A DNA stretch of 64,000 bases from Hyphomonadaceae bacterium JAD_PAG50586_4 (GCA_023242925.1 CP096134.1:2623501-2687500); one strand, 5' to 3'. Shown: positions 27,272 through 37,274, counted from the stretch's first letter. Program-made: numbers and translations. The notes: generated by a model not told the origin, from the letters alone.

Positions 27272-29418
27272 GCCTCCCCGATTTCTCCAAGCTCGCGCTC
27301 GGCGCCGACATCGCCGCCGCCCTGCCTTCAGTCGGCGAACCTTGGCTTTCGCCGGAAGGCATCGCGGTGCAGACGGCGTACACGGCCGCCGATCGCGCGG
27401 GGCTCGATTTCGTGGATGGTTTCCCCGGCATGGCGCCGTTCGGGCGCGGCCCGTATCCGACCATGTACGTGCAGCAGCCTTGGACGGTGCGTCAGTACGC
27501 CGGCTTCTCCACGGCGGAAGATTCCAACGCATTTTATCGGCGCAACCTTGCGGCGGGGCAAAAGGGTCTTTCCGTCGCGTTCGATTTGGCGACGCACCGT
27601 GGTTACGATTCCGACCACCCGCGCGTGGTCGGCGATGTCGGCATGGCAGGCGTGGCGATTGATAGCATTTACGACATGCGCACGCTCTTCAGCGGCATTC
27701 CGCTTGATCAGATGAGCGTGTCGATGACGATGAACGGCGCGGTGTTGCCGATCATGGCGCTCTACATCGTCGCCGGCGAAGAGCAAAACGTGCCGCACGC
27801 CAAACTCAGCGGCACGATCCAAAACGACATCCTCAAAGAATTCATGGTGCGGAACACGTTCATCTATCCGCCCAAACCCTCAATGCGGATCGTGGGCGAC
27901 ATCTTCGCTTACACCGCAGGCGAGATGCCGAAATTCAATTCGATCTCGATCAGCGGCTATCACATGCAGGAAGCCGGCGCGACGGCGGATCTGGAGCTCG
28001 GCTACACGCTGGCCGATGGCGTGGAATACATCCGCGCGGGTATCGCCGGCGGATTGGACGTCGACAAATTCGCGCCGCGCCTCTCCTTCTTCTGGGCGAT
28101 CGGCATGAACCCGTTCATGGAAATCGCCAAGATGCGCGCCGCGCGTCTGCTTTGGGCAAAACTCGTCGGCCAGTTTGGCGCCGCCGACAAATCGCGTGCG
28201 CTGCGCACGCACTGCCAGACGAGCGGCTGGTCTCTCACGGCGCAGGACGTTTACAACAACGCGATCCGCACCTGCGTTGAAGCGATGGCGGCGGCCTATG
28301 GCGGTACGCAATCGTTGCACACCAATTCGCTCGATGAAGCCCTGGCGCTGCCGACGGACTTCTCCGCGCGCATCGCCCGCAACACGCAAATCTTCCTGCA
28401 GAGCGAAGGCGGCGTCACCCGCCCGGCCGATCCGTGGGGCGGCTCTTATTATGTGGAGCGCCTCACCGCCGATCTCGCCGCAAAGGCGTGGGCGCATATC
28501 GAGGAAGTCGAAAAACTCGGCGGTATGTCGGAGGCGATCGACCAAGGCTTGCCAAAAGCCCGCATCGAGGAAGCCGCCGCGCGTACGCAAGCGCGCATCG
28601 ATACCGGACATCAAACCATCGTTGGCGTGAACAAGTATAAGCTCGATGAGGCCGAAGACATTCCGGTGCTCAAGGTCGACAACGCCAAGGTGCGCGCGAT
28701 GCAGCTGGAGAAGCTGACGCGCCTGAAGGCGGAGCGGAAGCAAGCTGAAGTGGATGCGGTTCTCGCCGGGCTCGAGAACGGCGCGCGGGGCAAGGGCAAT
28801 TTGCTGGAGCTTGCCGTGACCGCGGCGCGTGCGAAGGCGACGGTGGGCGAAATGTCGTCAGCTTTGGAGCGCGCGTTCAATCGGCACCAACCGCCGATCC
28901 GCTTGGTGACGGGCGTGTTCTCGCGCGAAGCCGGCGCCGATGTCGCGGTGGAGCGCGCGCGCCAGAGCGTGGCGGCGTTCCAGGAAGCGGAAGGCGCGCG
29001 CCCGCGCATTCTCGTCGCCAAGATGGGCCAGGATGGGCATGATCGCGGGCAGAAGGTGGTCGCCAGCGCATTCTCGGATATCGGCTTTGAGGTCGAGATC
29101 GGGCCGTTGTTTGCGACGCCCGAAGAAGTCGCCGAGCAAGCGATCGAAAAAGGCGTGCACGTGGTCGGCGTGTCGTCGCTCGCGGCTGGGCATTTAACGC
29201 TGACGCCGGCGCTGCGCTCGGCCCTGCTGGAACGCGGCCGCGGCGACATCATGATCGTCGTCGGCGGCGTCATCCCGCCGGAGGATGTGCCGACTTTGAA
29301 GGAGATGGGCGCAGCGGCCGTATATCCGCCCGGCGGCGTGATCGCGGATATCGCGCAAGATTTGCTAAGCGCGCTAAATGAGAAGCTAGGGTATGCGCAG
29401 CCGGCTCGGAAGGCATGA
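27268..29418 (+). CDS. mutB: Methylmalonyl-CoA mutase large subunit
   Basis: The 716-residue catalytic subunit. Substrate-site motifs are present ([37 protein letters not shown]), and the C-terminal cobalamin domain has [18 protein letters not shown] with the DxHxxG cobalt-ligand histidine, plus GVSSLAAGH and [10 protein letters not shown]. It requires adenosylcobalamin. Intact and of normal length. No MeaB/ArgK chaperone gene lies directly downstream. Confidence 0.96.
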   Translation: MSLPDFSKLALGADIAAALPSVGEPWLSPEGIAVQTAYTAADRAGLDFVDGFPGMAPFGRGPYPTMYVQQPWTVRQYAGFSTAEDSNAFYRRNLAAGQKGLSVAFDLATHRGYDSDHPRVVGDVGMAGVAIDSIYDMRTLFSGIPLDQMSVSMTMNGAVLPIMALYIVAGEEQNVPHAKLSGTIQNDILKEFMVRNTFIYPPKPSMRIVGDIFAYTAGEMPKFNSISISGYHMQEAGATADLELGYTLADGVEYIRAGIAGGLDVDKFAPRLSFFWAIGMNPFMEIAKMRAARLLWAKLVGQFGAADKSRALRTHCQTSGWSLTAQDVYNNAIRTCVEAMAAAYGGTQSLHTNSLDEALALPTDFSARIARNTQIFLQSEGGVTRPADPWGGSYYVERLTADLAAKAWAHIEEVEKLGGMSEAIDQGLPKARIEEAAARTQARIDTGHQTIVGVNKYKLDEAEDIPVLKVDNAKVRAMQLEKLTRLKAERKQAEVDAVLAGLENGARGKGNLLELAVTAARAKATVGEMSSALERAFNRHQPPIRLVTGVFSREAGADVAVERARQSVAAFQEAEGARPRILVAKMGQDGHDRGQKVVASAFSDIGFEVEIGPLFATPEEVAEQAIEKGVHVVGVSSLAAGHLTLTPALRSALLERGRGDIMIVVGGVIPPEDVPTLKEMGAAAVYPPGGVIADIAQDLLSALNEKLGYAQPARKA

Positions 29419-29729
29419 ACCGGCTCTTTGCCGCTATCGCACTTGCAACGGCGCTCTCTGCCTGCGCAAATCCACTCGCCATCAATCCCGCGGACGCTGA
29501 GCGAGATGCACGCGAGGCGTTGGCCGGTGGAGATAATCACCTAGTCGGCGTCTGTGGATTCTCATGTGCTGCGCCGGGCGCTACGCCTCTCGACGAGGAG
29601 CGTTTGGGCGTTCAAATGATTGAGAACACCAGCGGCTACATCCGCCTTTTCGGCGAAGCCGAATACAACGATCGCGCACGCGAGTATGCGGTGCGTTACG
29701 ATAGGGTGATCTGGGCTCCGCATGACTAA
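29415..29729 (+). CDS. Small putative lipoprotein
   Basis: A 104-residue protein with a lipoprotein signal ([17 protein letters not shown], lipobox LSAC at about residue 17). The mature part contains two further cysteines ([11 protein letters not shown]) and no recognised domain. The start overlaps the mutB stop by four bases, so it rides on the mutase operon. Function unknown. Confidence 0.7.
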   Translation: MNRLFAAIALATALSACANPLAINPADAERDAREALAGGDNHLVGVCGFSCAAPGATPLDEERLGVQMIENTSGYIRLFGEAEYNDRAREYAVRYDRVIWAPHD

Positions 29730-30393
29730 ACTTATTCTCGCCCTCTCCGCTATCCTCGCGATCGCCTACGGCGCATTCGGCTCAAGCCTCTACGAAGGCG
29801 CGCCGCCTTATGTCGTCGGTACGATCTTCAAGGCGTCGAGCATTGTCATTCTCGGAATCATCGGGCTCCTCGCACGCTCGCGCTTGTTGGCGGCGGGGCT
29901 TTTCTTTGGCGCGCTTGGCGATGCGTTGCTGGCTTGGAGCCCGGAGACATTTCTCTTCGGCGCGTTCGCGTTTCTGATCGGCCACCTCTTCTACATCACG
30001 CTCTTCGTGCGCAGCGGTTTGGGTATTGGCACGGCATTGAAGAGCCCGCCGCGCCTGCTTGGCGGGCTCGCGCTGATCGTCGCCTGCTTCGTGATGACGT
30101 ATCTGCTCGTGCCACGCGACAATCCGATGTTTGCGCCCCTTGCGGTTTACACCGGCGTGTTGACTTTGATGGCGCTCTGCTCGTTCACGCTGCCGACGAC
30201 GCGTTGGCTGGTGATGGTAGGTGCGGTGCTCTTCTTCATCTCCGACGGCTTCGTCGCCTGGAATATGTTCCACCACGATCCCGACCCGACGCTCGCCTAT
30301 TGGCGCAGCCTCGCCGGCTGGATGATATATTGGGCCGGGCAAGCCGGGATTTGCTGGGGCGCGTTGGGGCTACATCGCGCGGGAACGAAATAG
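29722..30393 (+). CDS. Lysoplasmalogenase / YhhN (TMEM86) family membrane protein
   Basis: A 223-residue polytopic protein with about eight hydrophobic segments and family landmarks GLFFGALGDALLAW, FLFGAFAFLIGHLFYITLF and VGAVLFFISDGFVAWNMF. The aspartates in GDALL and SDG are the conserved acidic residues of the YhhN family, whose animal members hydrolyse lysoplasmalogen. The bacterial substrate is less certain. It overlaps the lipoprotein gene by eight bases. Confidence 0.85.
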   Translation: MTKLILALSAILAIAYGAFGSSLYEGAPPYVVGTIFKASSIVILGIIGLLARSRLLAAGLFFGALGDALLAWSPETFLFGAFAFLIGHLFYITLFVRSGLGIGTALKSPPRLLGGLALIVACFVMTYLLVPRDNPMFAPLAVYTGVLTLMALCSFTLPTTRWLVMVGAVLFFISDGFVAWNMFHHDPDPTLAYWRSLAGWMIYWAGQAGICWGALGLHRAGTK

Positions 30394-30422
30394 CTCGTTA
30401 TTCAGGGGCAATGCGAAGCATT

Positions 30423-30473
30423 GAACCCAGAACCCAGGGCTGCCGCTTCGTCGTTGGCCCTGGGTTCCGGGTC
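30423..30473. repeat. Palindromic intergenic element
   Basis: GAACCCAGGGC (30430-30440) pairs with GCCCTGGGTTC (30457-30467), with partly matching flanks, in the gap between the YhhN gene and recQ. No T-run follows. It resembles dispersed palindromic intergenic repeats of alphaproteobacteria; a second copy is not seen in this window. Confidence 0.45.
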
Positions 30474-30536
30474 GCGCTCCGCGCGACGGAATGACGAAGT
30501 GTTTGAGAGCGGCGCAAATCATGAGCATGAAGGCGC

Positions 30537-32353
30537 ATGACTGACCTCACCACCGCCCGCGAAACGCTTCAACGCGTGTTCGGTCACAGCGATTTTCGTG
30601 GGCTGCAGGCGGGCGTGATCACGGAGGTGCTCGAAGGCCGCGATGTGATGGCGGTGCTGCCGACGGGCGGCGGCAAGAGCTTCTGCTATCAGATCCCTGC
30701 GATCCTGCGCCCAGGCGTCGGCCTTGTCGTCTCGCCCTTGATTGCGCTCATGCAAGATCAAGTGGCGGCGTTGCGCGCAGCGGGCGTGGCGGCGGCGCGG
30801 CTCGATTCCACGCTTGATCGCGACGCGCGGCGCGCCTGCCTGGATGACGCGCGCGCAGGCAAGCTCGATCTACTGTACGTGTCGCCAGAAGGCCTGTTCG
30901 CACGGGGCTTCATGGAATTCTTGAGCAATGCCCGATCGCGCTGCTGGCGATCGACGAAGCGCACTGCGTCAGCCAATGGGGTCACGACTTCCGCCCCGAT
31001 TATCGCGCGCTGGGGCGCCTCGCGGACGTTTTCCCCAATGCGCCACGCATGGCGGTCACCGCGACCGCCGATCTCAAAACACAAGCCGACATCCGCACCC
31101 AGCTGCGGCTCGAACACGCCAAGAGCTTCATCGATTCCTTCGACCGCCCGAACCTCGTGCTCTCAGCGGAGCGCAAATCGACGAAGCCACAAGACCGCAT
31201 CTACGATCTCGTGCGCGCACGGCGCGGCAAGTCCGGCATCATCTACGCGGCAACGCGCGATAACGTCGATAAGACAGCGGCCGCGCTGCAAGCTCTGAAG
31301 GTGCCGGCGCTGGCCTACCACGCCGGCCTCGACGCCGGCCTACGCGCCGAGCGGCAGCACAAATTCCAAGAAGAAGACGACGTGGTGATGGTCGCCACCA
31401 TCGCGTTCGGCATGGGCGTCGATAAGCCGGACGTGCGCTACGTGATCCACGCGGACTCACCCAAGAGCATCGAAGCGTATTGGCAAGAAGTCGGCCGCGG
31501 CGGGCGCGATGGCGAGACGGCTGAGGGATTTTGCATCTATTCCGCGTCTGATTTGCGCCGCTCCGTGATGTTCGCCAACCAATCGAGCGCGACCGAGCAA
31601 GTCAAGGCCGTACAGATCAAGAAGGCGCGCCAGCTCTTTGCGTACCTCGACGGCCTCACCTGTCGCCGCGCGGGCGTGCGGCGCTATTTCGGCGAGGAAG
31701 GTGTCGAGCCTTGCGGCGTCTGCGATATTTGCACTGATCCACCCGTCTCGATCGATGCGACCGAACTTGCCGCGAAGGCGATCTCGGCGGTGATGCGCAT
31801 GGATCAACGCGTCGGACGTGGGCGGGTCGTGAACCATTTGCTGGGTCGCACTGGCGACGGGCTCGATGAGCAATATGCCACGCGCACAACCTTCGGCATC
31901 GGCGCTGATCAGCCCGAGCCGATCTGGCGCAACGTGATCGAGCATTTGCTGTTTGAAGGCGTGCTCAGTGAAGGCGACGATCAGCGCCCGACGCTCTCTA
32001 TCGGCGACGACGAAGCGGTGCGCGCGATCTTTCGCAAGGAGCGCGCTATTCGCATGCGCGAAGCCGCCAAGAATACACCGCGCAGCAAAGAAGATCGGCG
32101 CGCCTCGCGCGACGCCAAGGGCGCGGTGAAAGCGGGCTTCAGCGGCGCGGATGGAAAACTCTTCGAGGCTCTCCGCTCATGGCGGCGTGATGCTGCGCAA
32201 ACACAAGGGGTTCCGCCCTACGTTGTCCTGCACGATGCAACATTAGCCGCGATTGTGAGCGCGAAGCCTTGCGATCTCGTTGATCTCGGCAAAGTTCCGG
32301 GCATCGGCGAGGCCAAGCTCAAAAGTATGGCGCCGAGGTTCTCGCCGTTGTGA
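30537..32353 (+). CDS. recQ: ATP-dependent DNA helicase RecQ, frame broken near 30931
   Basis: RecQ is a 3'-5' helicase in recombination repair. Visible in order: LPTGGGKSFCYQIPA (Walker A), VSPLIALMQDQ, the DEAH box (after repair, AIDEAHCVSQWGHDFRP), MAVTATAD, GMGVDKPDVRYVIH, QEVGRGGRDG, the zinc-binding cysteines (LTCRRAG...CGVCDIC) and a C-terminal HRDC domain (LVDLGKVPGIGEAKL). Three C at 30931-30933 should be four, restoring SNAPIALLAIDEAH and a 605-residue protein. Start ATG 30537. Probably a sequencing error. Confidence 0.94.
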
Positions 32354-32423
32354 TCGCAGGCTGCTGAGCAAAGCGTAAGTTGACCCATGGCCCTCCCGCT
32401 CCAGATTGGAGCCAGGAGGCAAC

Positions 32424-32591
32424 ATGGCAGATCAAAACACAGCCAAACTTCGCGAACGCGCGCAACGCGAAATCGCAATCGCTCAGGCCACGGGCTCCAA
32501 AGCGCATGCCAGCCCGGATTTCCGACAGATCTTTATCGAGCGTCGCGACGGCACGCGCGAGACGGTGCGGCTCGCGCCGCGCCCGCACTAA
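32424..32591 (+). CDS. Small hypothetical protein
   Basis: A 55-residue protein (MADQNTAKLRERAQREIAIA) with a near-perfect Shine-Dalgarno AGGAGG a few bases before the ATG at 32424. It is basic, helical at the start, and ends FIERRDGTRETVRLAPRPH. It converges on the coiled-coil gene and follows recQ by 70 bp. The ribosome site is the main evidence that it is real. Confidence 0.55.
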   Translation: MADQNTAKLRERAQREIAIAQATGSKAHASPDFRQIFIERRDGTRETVRLAPRPH

Positions 32592-32596
32592 GCGCG

Positions 32597-33922
32597 TCAG
32601 GCGTCCTCTTGCTCTAGGCGGCGCGCTGCGGCTACGCCGTGTCGCGCAAGCTCGACCGCCTGCTCCACCCATTCTTCCTGCACGATGCGGCCACGCAAAC
32701 GGAAATAGCGGTCGACCCAGGCGACATGCTCGGGGCCCCAGGCCGCGATCTGATCAAAGTGGAAGATTCCGATCGCGTTGAACGTGCTCTGCTGCAGCGC
32801 GCTCATGCTGTCGATGAGTGTGAAATCGTCGGGCGCGCCATTGCGCGCGGCGGTGAGTACAGGCGGCTTGCGCGCCGCGGTGCTGGGCGGCGGCGCTGTG
32901 GCCTCTTCCTCGGCTTCGGCGACGATCGGCGCCGCAGCAGTTTGAACAAGCACTTGCGGCGGACGCGCTTCCAGATGACGTAGACGCGCCTCGAGATAGC
33001 GCGCCCGCCATTTCCAGCGATCCGGATCGGGGCCAGCTTCAAGCACGGGCAGCGGCTCTGGTTCGGGCTCGGCGAGCGGCACAGGCATCACCGCGAGTTC
33101 GCAGGCGCGGGCTGCATCCGCCTGCAAATACGCGACACGGCGCTCGAGATAGAGCAAACGCCAGCGCAACAAGATATCCACGTCGGCGTTCGCTGCGAAC
33201 GGCGCGGCCTCTTCCAACGTCGACCGTTCAACGCTCTCTGGAGCAGCAGCGGGCGCTGTCAGCGTGCGCAGCCGCTGCTCAAGATAGTCCGCCCGCGCCT
33301 CAGCGTCGCGCGCACGCCATTCCGCGAGCGGCGGTTCTTCCACAACGGCCAAGTCCGCCGCCGGCTGGATCGCCGGTGCGGCCGGCTCTTCGGCGGCGCG
33401 GCCTTCGAGATATTTCACACGTTGTTCGAAATAGCGCAGACGCCATGATTGAAGCGCCAGCGTCTCCTCATCGATCAGAGGCTCGACTGGCTCGGCGATC
33501 ACCTCGACCTCGCGCGAACGCTCCTCTTCGTGCGTCGCCACCAGCGCACGCAGGCGCTGCATCTCTGCGCTGTCTTCACGTTGATCACTGAGGCCACGCT
33601 GCATTTGCGCGAGTTGGGCTGCGTGTTCGTCCGCGCGACTACGTGCGTCGCCGAGAAGGCTTTCGAGTTCTACGATCTGGCTGTTGCGCACTTCGAGTTG
33701 GCGACGCAGCGCATCGAGTTCAACGCTCGCGCCGATGTCATCGCTGGACGTCGCATCACCTGCCGCCAACCGCGACAGATCACGCACCAGCGCCTCGCGA
33801 TCGCGTCGCAATTTGGCGTCGATCGGAGCTGCGCGTTGGGCAGCGTAGGACCACCCCGCAATTGCGGCGAAGGCGGCCGTCAAAAACAGCCAGAGCGCCA
33901 ATTGTCCGATGAGGTAGATCAT
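32597..33922 (-). CDS. Membrane-anchored coiled-coil protein with four WR-YLE repeats and a helix-hairpin-helix end
   Basis: A 441-residue protein, not recognised as a named family. An N-terminal transmembrane helix (LIGQLALWLFLTAAFAAIAG) is followed by a coiled coil (about 35-140). Four copies of a 14-residue unit WRxRYLExRxxYLE start at W160, W202, W254 and W305 and are separated by acidic, Pro/Ala-rich linkers. The last 75 residues (DDFTLIDSMSALQQSTFNAI, FHFDQIAAWGPEHVAWVD, RIVQEEWVEQA) match the helix-hairpin-helix-like domain also found at the end of alphaproteobacterial NuoE. It is third in an operon with a BON/OmpA protein and a small membrane protein. Possibly links the envelope to a cytoplasmic scaffold. 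Confidence 0.8.
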   Translation of the reverse strand: MIYLIGQLALWLFLTAAFAAIAGWSYAAQRAAPIDAKLRRDREALVRDLSRLAAGDATSSDDIGASVELDALRRQLEVRNSQIVELESLLGDARSRADEHAAQLAQMQRGLSDQREDSAEMQRLRALVATHEEERSREVEVIAEPVEPLIDEETLALQSWRLRYFEQRVKYLEGRAAEEPAAPAIQPAADLAVVEEPPLAEWRARDAEARADYLEQRLRTLTAPAAAPESVERSTLEEAAPFAANADVDILLRWRLLYLERRVAYLQADAARACELAVMPVPLAEPEPEPLPVLEAGPDPDRWKWRARYLEARLRHLEARPPQVLVQTAAAPIVAEAEEEATAPPPSTAARKPPVLTAARNGAPDDFTLIDSMSALQQSTFNAIGIFHFDQIAAWGPEHVAWVDRYFRLRGRIVQEEWVEQAVELARHGVAAARRLEQEDA

Positions 33923-33926
33923 CGCG

Positions 33927-35051
33927 TCACCCGCTCACGTAGAATTCAATGCGACGGTTAGAGGCTTGGCCCGCCGGCGTTGCGTTGCTGGCGCGCGGGC
34001 GATCGGGTCCGTAACCGCGCGCGGTCAAGCGCGAGCGCGCCACGCCTTGGCCTGCGAGATAATTCGCGACGGCGTCCGACCGTGTCTGCGACAAGCTCAT
34101 ATTGAGATCGCGAGCGCCAGTATTGTCAGTGTGGCCGGCGACTTCGATCGAGAACCGATCGCAACGCAGCGCCACCGACGCCAGCGAATCCAGCACTTGA
34201 CGGCTCGATGGATCAATCGCGGATGAACCCGGCGCGAAATTGACCACATTGCGTTCCATCAAACGGTCGAACGCGCGCTCGCAGGTTTCGGCGTCGCCAT
34301 TTGAAAGATTGAGCCCTTGGAGTTCAGGATGGTCGACGTCCAGGCCGTCGATCGTCACAGCCAAGCGCGAACGGAACGGCGCGGGCGGTTCGTCGAACGC
34401 GGCGCGCAGCGCATCCACCGCGGTCTGCCCGCCATCACCAATCACGACGAGCTGATTATCGACAATGCGCGCTTCGCCCGTGTTCATATCGGCCAACAAG
34501 CGGATCGCATCGCGGGCCACGGAGGTGAACGCTGGTGAAGGCGCGCCGCCGGCGACGTGCATTTCGTCGACGGTTTCCGCGGTCGGAAATTCTTGCGCCG
34601 CCGCCGTCAGCAAATCGGCGCGAGCGTTTTCGCTGGGCGTCGCGCCAGAAAGCACGACGCGAGACCCATCCCGACGGACGCTCCACGCATATGGACGTTC
34701 GAATGTACCGAGCGCGACGTCGGATGTATCGACGCTCGTGACGCCGCCGCTCCAGGCGCCGCCATGACCGGCCGACGTCAGCGCTGCGCGCGCGGCGTTC
34801 GCGATATCGGCTTCATCTTCGACGATGCCGCTCAACACGGCCTGCTGGCCATCCATGCGCACGATGAGCCCAGGATAGCCCGCGGCGAGCAGCGCTGTTT
34901 CAACGCGCTCTTCCAGCACCCCCGGCATACGCCACACAGCGCCGGCATGCGGCGAGAGCATGCCGAGCAAGGCGGCCAGCGCCGCGCCCGCGACGCCCAC
35001 CCACAGCAGCGGGCGCTCCTTGTTCGGCTTGTCCGGGTCGAAATTCGTCAT
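33927..35051 (-). CDS. Inner-membrane-anchored OmpA-domain protein with BON-like repeats
   Basis: A 374-residue protein with a short cytoplasmic N-terminus, one transmembrane helix (WVGVAGAALAALLGMLSP) and no cleavable signal. BON-like repeats follow (LIVRMDGQQAVLSGIVEDEA; WSVRRDGSRVVLSGATPSEN), and a C-terminal OmpA peptidoglycan-binding domain (SIEVAGHTDNTGARDLNMSL; LTARGYGPDRPRASN; SNRRIEFYV). The topology is like MotB: anchored in the inner membrane and gripping the wall. It starts four bases inside the upstream small gene and ends four bases before the coiled-coil gene. Confidence 0.87.
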   Translation of the reverse strand: MTNFDPDKPNKERPLLWVGVAGAALAALLGMLSPHAGAVWRMPGVLEERVETALLAAGYPGLIVRMDGQQAVLSGIVEDEADIANAARAALTSAGHGGAWSGGVTSVDTSDVALGTFERPYAWSVRRDGSRVVLSGATPSENARADLLTAAAQEFPTAETVDEMHVAGGAPSPAFTSVARDAIRLLADMNTGEARIVDNQLVVIGDGGQTAVDALRAAFDEPPAPFRSRLAVTIDGLDVDHPELQGLNLSNGDAETCERAFDRLMERNVVNFAPGSSAIDPSSRQVLDSLASVALRCDRFSIEVAGHTDNTGARDLNMSLSQTRSDAVANYLAGQGVARSRLTARGYGPDRPRASNATPAGQASNRRIEFYVSG

Positions 35052-35224
35052 CGCGCGCGCCGCACCTGAGCTTCACTTAGCGCACTGCGCAGCTGATCGA
35101 TCTCGCGCTGCTCGGCGCGGCGGCGTTGCCCGGCCAAAAACGCAAACAGGCGCCAGCCCAGCGCGAAGCCAATGAGGGCCACTGCCGCGAACAAGATCAC
35201 CTGAGACAAGAGCAGACCGATCAT
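35048..35224 (-). CDS. Small membrane protein, first gene of the envelope operon
   Basis: A 58-residue protein from the ATG at 35224 (MIGLLLSQVILFAAVALIGF): one transmembrane helix and then a short coiled coil (RRAEQREIDQLRSALSEAQ). Its stop overlaps the start of the OmpA/BON gene by four bases. The TM-plus-coil design mirrors the N-terminus of the third gene, so the two could interact. No family is recognised. Confidence 0.65.
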   Translation of the reverse strand: MIGLLLSQVILFAAVALIGFALGWRLFAFLAGQRRRAEQREIDQLRSALSEAQVRRAR

Positions 35225-35330
35225 ATTTCCCGCGCCGCGCGCACCTGCGCGCACTTAACGCCCTTCTAATGCCTGGCGATCTAGGCGAAAACCTGAAACA
35301 CCCCGGCGGGCGAACGCCCGAAAGAGACCT

Positions 35331-36137
35331 ATGGCGCATCAGATCACCAGCGCGTCCAATCCGTTAATCAAGACGCTCAAAACCCTGCACATGAAGAAGG
35401 GACGCGTCGAAACCGGCCTGTTCCTTGCCGAGGGCGCAAGGTCGGCGGTCGAGGCGGCGGAACTGGGCGTTTGGCCCGACACCCTGGTGTACGCGCCAGC
35501 GGCGATGGAGCGCCCGCAGGTGCGCGCGCTGCTTGCCGAAGCTGAGCAGCGGCGCGTGCGGGTGATCGAGACCAACGAGAGCATTCTTGGCCAGATCAGC
35601 AAGCGCGACAATCCACAGACGGTGATCGGCGCCTACAAGCAGAATTTGACGTCGCTGGACTCGCTGGAGGGCGAGACGATCGTGGCGCTCGAAGGCATCC
35701 GCGATCCAGGCAATCTGGGCACAATCCTGCGCACGGCAGATTCTACCGGCGCTGGCGGCGTCGTGCTGCTTGGCGAAACCTGCGATCCGTTTTCCGTCGA
35801 AACGGTGCGTGCGAGCATGGGCTCGCTGTTTGCGATGCCGCTGGCGCGGGCGTCGTTCGAGGAATTGATGCGCTACAAAAACGTGCGGGGCGCTGAGATG
35901 TCGGGCTTGTCGCTGAAGGGGGCGATGGCCGACGCCAACACCCCGGCGCCGAAGCGCGCGATTGTTTTGATGGGCAATGAACAATCGGGTTTGCCCGAGC
36001 ATATGGAAGCGGCGTGCGACGTGCTGGTGAAGCTGCCGATGCGCGGGCGGGCGGATAGTTTAAACTTGGCGATCGCGACGGGCGTGATGCTCTATGATTT
36101 ATGGCGGAGACGCGGATATGACGGCGCGCGCGCCTAA
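35331..36137 (+). CDS. TrmH/SpoU-family RNA 2'-O-methyltransferase
   Basis: A 268-residue SPOUT enzyme: an N-terminal substrate-binding domain (ITSASNPLIKTLKTLHMKKG; GLFLAEGARSAVEAA) and a C-terminal knotted domain with the three SpoU motifs (ALEGIRDPGNLGTILRTADS; IVLMGNEQSGLP; LPMRGRADSLNLAIATGVML). It ribose-methylates a tRNA or rRNA nucleotide, unspecified. It overlaps the downstream methyltransferase by 20 bp, so they form an operon. Confidence 0.88.
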   Translation: MAHQITSASNPLIKTLKTLHMKKGRVETGLFLAEGARSAVEAAELGVWPDTLVYAPAAMERPQVRALLAEAEQRRVRVIETNESILGQISKRDNPQTVIGAYKQNLTSLDSLEGETIVALEGIRDPGNLGTILRTADSTGAGGVVLLGETCDPFSVETVRASMGSLFAMPLARASFEELMRYKNVRGAEMSGLSLKGAMADANTPAPKRAIVLMGNEQSGLPEHMEAACDVLVKLPMRGRADSLNLAIATGVMLYDLWRRRGYDGARA

Positions 36138-37026
36138 GATTTTGGTTGCTGACGATTGGCAAGATTACCGCGTGCTGGATTCCGGCAATGGCGGCAAACT
36201 TGAACAAGTCGGCCCCTATCGCTTCGTCCGGCCCGAGCCGCAAGCGTTGTGGGCGCCCGCGCTGGCGGCTGCCGAATGGGATGCGGCCGATGCGATCTTC
36301 TCTTCGTCGTCTTCTGACGATGACGAAGCCGGACGCTGGCGCTTCAATCGTGAGCTGCCGCAGAATTGGATCTTGCGTTGGGACGATCTTGCTTTCGTCT
36401 CGCGACCGACGCCGTTTCGACATTTGGCGTTCTTCCCCGAGCACTCTGTGCATTGGCGCTATGCGCGCGAGTGCTTGAAGGCGCATCGCGGGCCGCAGCC
36501 AGAGGTGCTGAACCTGTTCGGCTATACCGGCCTCGCCTCGCTGGCTTGCGCCAAGGCTGGCGCGAAGGTGACGCACGTGGACGCGTCGAAGAAGGCGATT
36601 GGCTTCGCGCGTGAAAACCAGACAGCGGCGGGTTTGGCCGATGCGCCAATCCGATGGATTTGCGATGATGCGTTGGGCTTTGTAAAGCGCGAGATCAGGC
36701 GTGGACGACGTTATGACGGCGTGATCCTCGATCCGCCGAAATTCGGACGCGGGCCGGATGGCGAGACGTGGCGGCTGGAAGAGAATTTGCCTGAACTGCT
36801 CGACGCTTGCCAGACTTTGCTACGCACCGATCCGAACGATCGTGCGAGCGCCAAGGGCTTCATGATCGCGACCGTGTACGCCGTACGGCTGTCGTATCTG
36901 GCGCTGGCGCAGACAGCGCAGCAAATGTTTGTCGGCGGCGAATGGCAAAGCGGCGAAATGGCGTTGCCGCACGCGGGTCGCGATTTGCTGCTGCCGACGG
37001 CGATCTTCGCGCGCTGGAGGGGTTAG
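36118..37026 (+). CDS. Class I SAM-dependent RNA methyltransferase (RlmI-like)
   Basis: A 302-residue protein from the ATG at 36118 (MTARAPKILVADDWQDYRVL). The methyltransferase core is clear: SAM loop EVLNLFGYTGLASLACAKAG, acidic HVDASKKAI, and the catalytic motif VILDPPKFGRGPDG. It resembles RlmI/RlmK-type 23S rRNA cytosine methyltransferases but lacks the N-terminal PUA domain. A SpoU methyltransferase precedes it. Exact target unknown. Confidence 0.83.
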   Translation: MTARAPKILVADDWQDYRVLDSGNGGKLEQVGPYRFVRPEPQALWAPALAAAEWDAADAIFSSSSSDDDEAGRWRFNRELPQNWILRWDDLAFVSRPTPFRHLAFFPEHSVHWRYARECLKAHRGPQPEVLNLFGYTGLASLACAKAGAKVTHVDASKKAIGFARENQTAAGLADAPIRWICDDALGFVKREIRRGRRYDGVILDPPKFGRGPDGETWRLEENLPELLDACQTLLRTDPNDRASAKGFMIATVYAVRLSYLALAQTAQQMFVGGEWQSGEMALPHAGRDLLLPTAIFARWRG

Positions 37027-37274
37027 CGCCCATCTCCGCTGAGGAGATTCGGCTCGCATTTCGTGATGGGCTGAAATGCCTTTCGTGCCCGCATACCGAG
37101 ATCGGCTACTCTGATTATGCAATCGACTGGAGCGAAGCTTGGCTGCATGGGCGACGAGACGCCATGCGCGACCTTGGCAAGGAGGAACCGGACGGCCCCG
37201 TGAAGCTCAAGTGCGAACTCTGCGAGAAATTCGCGCTTACAAATGCGTTCCTTTCGCCACCAAAGAAGGCTTAG
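37014..37274 (+). CDS. Small double-CxxC protein, start unclear
   Basis: The frame reads LEGLAPISAEEIRLAF, then KCLSCPHTEIGYSDYAIDW and KLKCELCEKFALTNAF to a stop at 37274. Two CxxC pairs about 45 residues apart suggest a zinc-ribbon or metal-binding fold. No ATG, GTG or TTG is suitably placed at the beginning; the frame runs out of the upstream methyltransferase gene, so the 5' end may be frameshifted or use a rare start. The cysteine pattern and sensible composition argue that it is real. Confidence 0.45.
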   Translation: MEGLAPISAEEIRLAFRDGLKCLSCPHTEIGYSDYAIDWSEAWLHGRRDAMRDLGKEEPDGPVKLKCELCEKFALTNAFLSPPKKA

